DNA from: Emiliania huxleyi CCMP1516
Taxonomy: Eukaryota > Haptophyta > Isochrysidales > Noelaerhabdaceae
Assembly: GCF_000372725.1 (NCBI RefSeq)
Contig: NW_005200535.1
Span: 176,662 to 216,674 of the forward strand
Direction of reading: 5' to 3'
DNA: 40,013 nt
Below are positions 33,400 through 40,013 of the stretch, in pieces. Position 1 is the first letter of the stretch. Every line of letters begins with the position of its first letter. The notes under the pieces were generated by a model. The model was not told the DNA's origin and made no database searches. It was given only the letters and a program-made list of their open reading frames with translations. The position numbers and the translations under genes are program-made.

Positions 33400-33733
33400 C
33401 TGGATATCCTTTGGCCGCGTTGGGTAGCGAGGATTGGTGTAACTCAAGTCCAAGTTCTCGAGGTTCTCGAGGTGGATATCCTTTGGCCGCGTTGGGTGCG
33501 CTCGACCAGCATTGCGTGTGTGTGTGTGTGTGTGTTGTGTGTTGAAAGCGCCGTCGCAACTGCCATGTCGGCAGGTTGTAGGCTGGTGCTCTCGTGAGTG
33601 AGTGAGTATTCTTGATACGAAACCACGACGACACACACCAGTCGACTCGCATCGGTTGCCTCCATGAACGGCGGAGCTATTCTCGCGTCCACACCACACC
33701 TGGCTCCAACGTGGACACGCCCATAGCTGGGGA

Positions 33734-33782
<49 letters not shown>

Positions 33783-34142
33783 TGCTCTCGCCCCGCTGGC
33801 GGCGCGGACCGGTGCCGCGGCTCCGAGCCCTCCTGCCTGTGGGCCCGCGGCGGCTCGCCGTCGCGGTGGTCTATCTATCGTCATTTCCCGGCGCTGCTTG
33901 CAGCGCTCTGGGTGGTAGTGGCGGCGCTCCAAGAGTGGTGCTCTTGGGAAGAGGTTCCTCCTTTCCGCTCCCCTCCCGCGCAAGGCACCCACTTTTTTTT
34001 ATGCAGCCTGTGTATGGCGGGCGCGCCACGGCCGCGCACACCCTTCGTCACAATCACAACCGCGCGCGGCCGTCGACCGGCAAGCACACGCCTCGACTCG
34101 GACACACTGTTCCGAGGGCAAGGGAGAGGGGCTGGCCCCTAG
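33400..34142. other. Repeat-rich stretch: families F and C, CA microsatellite
   Basis: 33400-33500: two partial copies of family F in tandem (gatatcctttggccgcgttg twice). 33517-33540: short gt run. 33595-33685: family C (gtgagtgagtattcttgata, cagtcgactcgcatcggttg), also at 34965-35040. 33735-33777: (ca)n. 33780-34140: GC-rich, open in two frames; one has WSIYRHFPALLAALWVVVAA, which looks membrane-like, but I cannot connect it to a gene. Confidence 0.6.
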
Positions 34143-34758
34143 CCCGAGGTCGCGCAGCTCGCCGAGGCGTGCTTCGCCTTCGACCCGCTCGAGCGGCCCA
34201 CGGCGAGGGTTGGCCTGGCCATTGCCCCGCCACCTTGTGTGTGGCGAGACGTTCACCTTACCCTACCTTACCTTGCCTCACCTCCAGGCGAGGCTCGAGG
34301 CGTCCATCCAGGGCCAGGTCGACCTGAGCCGGAGCCTCCGCGCGATGATCTCGCCCGCCGGCACGCCAAGGAGTCCAAGGAGCCCAAGGTGTTCTCCGCC
34401 TGCTCCGCCCGCTCCGCCTTCTCCGAGCCCGTATGAGGCGAAGCCGGCAAAGGCGGCCGCGGAGAAGGCGGCGGCGCAGGCGGAGGAGGAGGCGAAGGAG
34501 GCGGCGCAGGCGGAGGAGGAGGCGACGCCGGTCGGTGCCCGCAAAGCCGTCAAGCCGGTGGGTGAGCGGTTACATGCGGATGCTGCGGACGAGGGCGTTG
34601 TGATCGAGGCTCGCGAGCTGAACCGGAGCCTGCCTCCCCCGCCCCCGGCGCAGCCCGTGGCCGCGGCTGCTGCTAGCGCGGCCAGAGACAGCAGCGCGAA
34701 TGGCGGATCCACGTGCGAGAGTGCGTCAAGCGCGAGTGGACGGACTCTGGGTTGCTAG
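34143..34758 (+). CDS. Protein-kinase-like C-terminal fragment
   Basis: After a ccctag acceptor-like site, PEVAQLAEACFAFDPLERPT (34143-34202) matches the end of the protein kinase fold (subdomain XI: L-A-x-x-C-x-x-x-D-P-x-x-R-P-T). A GC-AG intron follows: gcgagggttggcc at its start (about 34203) is mirrored by the next exon gcgaggctcgagg (from 34288), and the frame continues ARLEASIQGQVDLSRSLRAM, SPAGTPRSPRSPRC, an Ala/Glu-rich coiled stretch (KAAAEKAAAQAEEEAKEAAQ) and ends GRTLGC at 34758. No catalytic HRD/DFG exons are visible upstream, where repeats sit instead. It may be a gene fragment or a gene whose other exons are hard to see. Part of the intron is an inverted piece of family D. Confidence 0.42.
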
Positions 34759-35255
34759 GGCGGGCGTGGGGTTTCTTAGGAAGGAGCCCCTGCCCCTGTG
34801 CCCTCGCGCCCTTTCAGAATATGTGCATATGAGACTCTCGGTCAAGCGAGTGTGTTCTTCTAGTGTGTGTGTCTCTCGTCTATGACTATGTGGTGCTCAC
34901 AGTCACACACATACTATGTGTGACTGTGAGCACACACAGTTCTGTGCGTTGCGCGTCTGGGTTTGAGGGAGTGAGTATTCTTGATAGGAAACCACGACGA
35001 CACAAACCAGTCGACTCGCATCGGTTGCCTCCATGAAACAACACACACGCTTTAGGTTAGGTTAGGTAGGAAGGTGAAGAACAGCCAGCTCCATGCTCGG
35101 ACTGGACACCAACGCGGTATGGGTGGACGCTGGACAGATGATGACGACACGCACGAGCGACACACAGACACAAGCAGGCTCACAAGACACACAGCCAGTT
35201 GGCTGCCACACTTGGCGCTTAGATTGCTGCTTTTGTAATTTTTCTTTTTCTTGCG
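34759..35255. other. Intergenic with hairpin and family C
   Basis: 34893-34933 is a strong hairpin (see separate entry). 34965-35172 is family C in its longest form (gtgagtattcttgatagg, tcgactcgcatcggttgcct, then caccaacgcggtatgggtgg). A short ggttaggttaggt run lies at 35052-35067. No gene supported. Confidence 0.55.
34893..34933. other. Perfect 17-bp inverted repeat, 7-base loop
   Basis: gtgctcacagtcacaca, loop catacta, then tgtgtgactgtgagcac. It lies about 135 bp after the kinase-like stop codon, so it could be a 3'-end structure, a small mobile-element terminus or a hairpin RNA precursor. No U-rich tail follows. Confidence 0.8.
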
Positions 35256-35924
35256 ATGGCCGCCCCCGTAGCTCGCGAAGCTGCGAACCGGGCTGCGTCC
35301 ACTGCGCCGCGCCGGCGCGCCGCGACCGTCGGCCCCCGGACTCGGTTCTTGCGGCCTGCGCCGGAGAGTTGGCGGTCGTGCGCTGGGTGGTGATCGTCAT
35401 CTGTCTGCTCTGCTGTGCTTCTCGCTCGTGCGTCCTTGGACTTGTGCTGACCTCCTTTCACCTCCTGCTCTCCTATGCCACGTGGCTGTGTGTGTTTGGG
35501 TTTCTATGTTTGCGATTTGGATTTTGGATTTTCCATTGCACTTTGTTTATTTATTTATTTGATGCCGTGTCTCGGATAAACCTGATCGACCAGCTCCTTG
35601 ACTCAACACTCAAGAGCCGCCCTTCAAGGAGTTCGTCACTCTCGCTGCGCCCGTCTGCAGCCCGGCGAGATGGTTCTCCTCCGCCAGCAATGGGAAGCGT
35701 CTATGTACGCGTCGGGTCGGCGCAGCAATGGCGAGATTGACACGGAACGCATGAACGCTCTGATCGCCGACTTGATGCGCGAGCGCTGGGGTGAATGGTT
35801 TCATCGTGTACACAGAGAGTATCTGCAGCCTATGATGTACCTTTCATGGGATCTCGTTTTCGTTCTACCTCCGAACTGCCTGCTTCTTCTCGTACTCCTG
35901 TGCTCAGCTTCCGCTCTTGCATGA
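35256..35924 (+). CDS. Two unproven coding stretches (hypothetical)
   Basis: An ATG at 35256 opens 45 codons, MAAPVAREAANRAASTAPRR ... ESWRSCAGW, a typical basic Ala/Arg organelle-targeting-like N-terminus. From 35655 a second frame reads LQPGEMVLLRQQWEASMYAS then RRSNGEIDTERMNALIADLM and RERWGEWFHRVHREYLQPMM, with helical, charged, protein-like composition; it follows a cgtctgcag acceptor-like site and stops at 35924. Between them is a T-rich stretch (ctttgtttatttatttattt). They could be exons of one gene, but I could not find an in-phase junction and recognise no family. Confidence 0.25.
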
Positions 35925-36528
35925 TTGGTACGTGGAGTGTCACGCCGCTGCGGCCCGGTGTAGGGCCGCTCGCGCATGTCAGCATGTCCATTAGAAGTAC
36001 CTGCCCACCAGCTCTTACTGTGCATTAAATAAACTCTGTTGCCTCTCCACACCCCGAGCGTCGAGTCCCCTTGATTTTGATGTACGCCCTGCATACTCCG
36101 AGCCGCCGCCATCGGCATCGCAAAGTCTTACCGCCCCACACGCGTCACGCCGCTGCCAGTGTGCAGTGGCAGTGCGCAGTGGCAATCAATGCCCCCACCA
36201 AAGCATCCCGTGTGCCAGTTTATTCGTGACTCCCAAAACACGTGGACGGTCCATCGGCATTGGCGTCGTCGCTTGCCTCTTTCGTGCACATTTTCCGTGT
36301 CGTGTCGTGGCTGGACGAGAGGATGTGCGGGATGGGGGTCCTGCGAGAGGAGGGCACTCGGGACGCTCCACGAGCCGTGCGGCGGCGTGCTCCTCCGCCA
36401 TGCGCAGCGCGTCGTCGCTCGAGCCCCCCCCCCCCTCCCGATCGCTCTGCTGGCGTCATTGGTTGTTGATTGCTTCGAAGAGTGTTCTACACACCACATG
36501 AGCTTGCCTGCGGCGAGGGCGGTCGAGT

Positions 36529-36602
36529 GCACGGAGCTAAGTGCCTCGCCGTCCTCGCAGGAGCCGCTTAGGCGGCTCCCGTAGTGTGCCTGTGTTAGTG
36601 CC
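36529..36602 (+). repeat. Dispersed repeat family B, copy 2
   Basis: 74 bp, nearly identical to 8921-8994. It holds the hairpin ggagccgcttaggcggctcc. It lies about 70 bp before a coding exon, as copy 1 lies 20 bp before a start codon. Confidence 0.85.
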
Positions 36603-36610
36603 AGTGCGCG

Positions 36611-36658
36611 CCAGTCCCGTGCCCAGTGTCGTGCGAGGGAGTTTTGTTGTAAAATTCT
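36611..36658 (-). repeat. Dispersed repeat family G, copy 2
   Basis: 48 bp; the inverse complement matches 28050-28097 at roughly nine of ten positions (agaattttacaa, ccctcgcac, acactgggcacgggactgg). The copies have the same length without gaps. Confidence 0.8.
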
Positions 36659-36671
36659 ACTACACCAATAG

Positions 36672-37262
36672 CGGCCAGCAGGTGGACGAGCGCTACGCCT
36701 CGATCGGTGGCAGCCCAGACTACCCCGCTTGGCGCTACTTGCCGCCGAACCTGACCGTCTCCATCCCGTTCATCGACGCCCTCTGCGGGTGGAAAATTTC
36801 GCCCCCCACCCCCCACCCCCCCCACCCCCCCACCCCCATCCTCCCCGCCGCCCTCCCTTTTCGTGTCACCTCGCACCCCACCGCGCACGCGCTCACTCCA
36901 GCCCCTCGCCCCTCAAGCACGCGCAACGAGCTGTCGGGGTTCGGGCTCAAAGATCTCTACAACCTCGAGCATTGCCTCGCGTGCGAGGCGAGGCAGCGCG
37001 ACGTCTCGCACCGCATTCTCTGGCTCGCGACCACATATTTGATGGCATCGAGATTCCAACGTGTACTTCACACCACCCACCTCCTACCTGTAGGCTCGCT
37101 GTCGTGTGTGAGCACGCGCTCATTTTGCTCAAGCTGGCGCTCGCCTTCCTCGTGCCAGACAAGCCGCGTTGGGTGGAGATTGAGCAGTCCAAGCAGCGGT
37201 ACCATGAGAAGCGCGTCCACAAGAAGCTGTCGCCGGTCGTACTTGCCGAGTCGACCGTCTAG
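36672..37262 (+). CDS. Anoctamin (TMEM16)-like C-terminal part, 3 exons
   Basis: TMEM16 proteins are membrane channels or lipid scramblases. Exons inferred: 36672-36788 (GQQVDERYASIGGSPDYPAW, RYLPPNLTVSIPFIDALC), 36918-37022 (NELSGFGLKDLYNLEHCLAC, EARQRDVSHRILW), 37094-37262. The last exon, LAVVCEHALILLKLALAFLV PDKPRWVEIEQSKQRYHEKR, matches the conserved end of the family: last transmembrane helix with an F/C-E-H motif, then P-D-x-P and a helix. The final junction is GC-AG, with intron start gctcgcgacc mirrored by exon start gctcgctgtc. The first exon is preceded by tag and directly by repeats G and B, so the rest of the protein is absent or far upstream; a truncated gene is likely. The first two exons are less certain than the last. 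Confidence 0.5.
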   Translation, partial: RPAGGRALRLDRWQPRLPRLALLAAEPDRLHPVHRRPLRVENFAPHPPPPPPPHPHPPRRPPFSCHLAPHRARAHSSPSPLKHAQRAVGVRAQRSLQPRALPRVRGEAARRLAPHSLARDHIFDGIEIPTCTSHHPPPTCRLAVVCEHALILLKLALAFLVPDKPRWVEIEQSKQRYHEKRVHKKLSPVVLAESTV

Positions 37263-37556
37263 CGCGTGCAAAAGGCATAAGAAACGTACTGTCGGGGCGG
37301 GAGGGGCCGCGCTGCGCTGAAAGAGGGTGCGCTTTCACATGGCGGCTTGTGGGGGGGAGGTGGGCGGCGAGCGGGACGGGGAGCCCCGAGACACGTTGGC
37401 GTTGCCGTCTCGCCCCCCCACCAGCACATCTTGCCGCGAGGCGCGAGTAGCGAGGCGGGTTGATGTCGAATGGCTTCAGATTTACCTCTTTGCAAGTACT
37501 GCGGTATATACCAACCCATTTCTGCTGCTATCGTGCTACTACAGTACTGGCTACTG
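37263..37556. other. Intergenic between convergent genes
   Basis: GC-rich, with cgccccccc and gtgggggggag runs on either side of 37350-37420, and an AT-richer part near 37480-37550 (tatataccaaccc). This may hold both 3' UTRs. No further gene seen. Confidence 0.4.
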
Positions 37557-37895
37557 CTACCGGACCTCCAGGTTTCCAGCGTGCAGTTGCCTCCACTCAT
37601 CCATCGCAGCTTTGTAGCGCCGGGCAATCTGCTCGTCCGAAGGTCGCTCGTCCGATCGCGCAGCCAGGAACTCGGCAACAATCTGCGCTGCGTATTCTCT
37701 CGCGCGCTCCTCCTCGTCGTCGCCCATGCCGCTGGCAAACCGCTCCCAGAAGCCCGGCGCAAGAGTCTCGAGTGCAGATGCCACCCCGACGCAAGCGGCA
37801 GGGACAGCCAAGTACGAGGGGAGAGGGACCCTGGCGAGCGTGGCGCCCGTCGAGAGGAGCGTGAGCCACGCCGAACCCTGGTCCAGCCGCGTCAT
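37557..37895 (-). CDS. Small hypothetical membrane-associated protein, 112 aa
   Basis: Not recognised. The ATG at 37895-37893 starts MTRLDQGSAWLTLLSTGATL; a hydrophobic region follows (ARVPLPSYLAVPAACVGVAS, residues about 21-40), then a charged helical C-terminal half: FASGMGDDEEERAREYAAQI, VAEFLAARSDERPSDEQIAR, RYKAAMDEWRQLHAGNLEVR. This layout (one or two short membrane segments plus an acidic helix) resembles small organelle proteins but assigns no function. The frame is open 37 codons further upstream; I prefer the internal Met because the upstream part is basic and repeat-like. A possible upstream exon would join at cgctag just before the Met. Confidence 0.5.
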   Translation of the reverse strand: MTRLDQGSAWLTLLSTGATLARVPLPSYLAVPAACVGVASALETLAPGFWERFASGMGDDEEERAREYAAQIVAEFLAARSDERPSDEQIARRYKAAMDEWRQLHAGNLEVR

Positions 37896-39014
37896 GGCTT
37901 CTAGCGGCAGGGGCGGAGAGAGCAATTGCCGATGTCTGGCGGGTCGCCCAGGCCCCACAGGGTTCCGGCTCCTACCCAGATATGGGGTCTTGCTGACTCG
38001 CACCAAAACGCCCTACCTACCTACCTATTGCGGGCGCCAATCGCCAGGCTCCGTACCCCACCTACCTACCTATTCCCAGGCCGCGCAGCGAAGCGAAAAA
38101 TACCCGTCGCCGTCCCGGGCGCGTTCGCCGGCGCTGCCGACCCTGGCGCCGCCACCGCGGGCGCCGCCGCCGCACCCGTCTCGGCTGGCGTCCCAGCCGC
38201 AGGCGACTCGCCTGGCATGGCCCCGTTCGCGGCTAGCGCGTCTCCCGCGCGAGCGAAGCGGTTTCCCCATCTCCGTGTCGCGCGCCGGCGACGAATCCAT
38301 CCCGGCGGTGGTTCGAATCCACACGAGCCGAAGGGTGAAGGGGGAGGCAGGCCCGAGGTCTGAAGCTCACCCATTGTGGAAGTGAGAACTGCTCGACCCA
38401 CCCCTGATCCTGCTGAACAAGCTCCTCTTGTAGCTCGATCGGTCACACCGCCATCGCCGTCGGGGAGAGGGGGGACGATACTGCCTCGGCAGCGTGCACC
38501 TCGATCCTGTACCGTGTTTGTTATGACCCCCCCCAATGAACACACCAGTGAGGGAGGGCGAGACGATCGAGGGGTCCCGTACCATGCGGAACCGACCCTA
38601 TCCAGTGCTCAAGTGCTCAAGGTGAAGAGATCTTATCGGCCAGGCGGGCAGGGCAGGCGGGCGGGCGGGCGGGCGGGGTCGGGGGAGACTATTCCTAGCG
38701 GCATCCCCTCCCGACCCACCTTCCGAACGGCCTACACCCTATCCAGGCTCCGAACATAGTTGGTTTACGGGTCAGTCGGGGGACCCACTAGGGGGCGGCC
38801 CCTCACACGACTGCCCAGTGGGCCCAGGGATGGCGGTGGCGAGTCACTCCGGAGCAGAATAGAGGTGCGCACGAGGCAGGTGGCATAGCACTGCCCACCC
38901 CCTTCCACCCCCCCTCGTCCATGATGTCGCGAAAAGAGAAATAAATGCGCGCCCTATTGGCGAGTTGGAAACCTTGCAGCGCCTGACTCTGTGCCTCTCG
39001 ACCGCCCTACCTGG
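37896..39014. other. Intergenic, low complexity; no gene supported
   Basis: Contains ctacctacctacct repeats (38012-38070), a Pro/Ala/Arg-coding GC-rich stretch (38100-38270), a ggttcgaatcc word at 38309-38319 that resembles a tRNA B box without a convincing tRNA around it, and gggcgggcgggc repeats (38640-38680). ORFs up to 219 codons are compositional. The region just before 39015 (agagaaataaatgcgcgccc) may be the promoter or 5' UTR of the next gene. Confidence 0.45.

Positions 39015-40013
<999 letters not shown>

Larger units (their letters stand above)
35925..36671. other. Intergenic with families B and G
   Basis: 36422-36437 is a C-rich run. 36529-36602 is family B and 36611-36658 is family G, joined with only 8 bp between them directly before the anoctamin-like exon. 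ORFs on both strands at 36128-36584 lack recognisable content. Confidence 0.55.

Noticed and set aside
36128..36584. ORFs on both strands upstream of the anoctamin-like exons
   Set aside because: Mutually overlapping, no recognisable motif, and partly inside repeat family B.
38230..38331. tRNA gene suggested by ggttcgaatcc
   Set aside because: The T-arm stem has a mismatch, the best acceptor pairing gives about 101 nt without a recognisable D arm or A box; weak at best.

Overview
The window is nuclear DNA of a GC-rich, intron-rich eukaryote, most probably a haptophyte alga (Emiliania/Isochrysis/Chrysochromulina type). This is inferred from the base composition, the gene set (a plant/alga-type rhamnose-synthase-like dehydratase, eIF6, an RNA polymerase III subunit, anoctamin, sulfotransferase), extreme simple-sequence load, and splice donors that are often GC instead of GT. 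Pelagophytes and dinoflagellates share some of these traits and are not excluded. There are no operons, ribosome binding sites or CRISPR arrays.

Layout, left to right: an ankyrin-repeat gene leaving the left edge (-, 1-406); an unidentified acidic protein (-, about 588-1314); a complete two-exon eIF6 gene (+, 1928-2730); about 6 kb without a clear gene, holding a short-period repeat (4655-5160), an array of roughly 375-bp units (5233-7740) and a pair of 188-bp direct repeats (8092-8883). Then comes a long multi-exon gene (+, 9014-16283) for an adenylation + carrier + beta-propeller protein resembling the beta-alanine-activating enzyme ACSF4/AASDH, with a LytM/M23-like segment inside the propeller region. 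It is followed by a DUF285 (BspA-type) repeat protein (-, 17093-18088), a 162-bp GT microsatellite, and a long-chain acyl-CoA synthetase gene (+, 18971-27761) that I could join into 17 exons and 693 residues. The last third has a sulfotransferase (-, 29487-31058), an RPC5/POLR3E-like protein (-, 32188-32895) divergent from a secreted protein (+, 32959 on), a kinase C-terminal piece (+), an anoctamin-like C-terminal piece (+, 36672-37262), a small membrane protein (-, 37557-37895) and the 5' part of a UDP-glucose 4,6-dehydratase/rhamnose synthase gene (+, 39015 to the right edge).

The most unusual content is in the introns. In nearly every intron that I could place by protein continuity, the first bases of the intron repeat the first bases of the next exon. 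The donor (GT or GC) therefore lies in a duplicated copy of exon sequence, while the acceptor AG is at the end of the inserted material. At least eight introns of the two large genes carry one family of 100-200 bp introner-like elements, all in sense orientation. A second, shorter element family (core tgtgaacag) occurs in both orientations. Several introns are exact whole-number multiples of a unit made of exon copy plus filler: 1 x 66, 2 x 72, 3 x 52, 3 x 64 (plus 6 bp) and 39 x 65 bp. This looks like ongoing intron gain by insertion and tandem duplication, caught at several stages.

The intergenic space consists largely of dispersed repeats of 50-220 bp; seven families have two or more copies in the window. 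The genes do not form an obvious pathway. The two large plus-strand genes are both adenylate-forming enzymes but have different architectures and are separated by the DUF285 gene.
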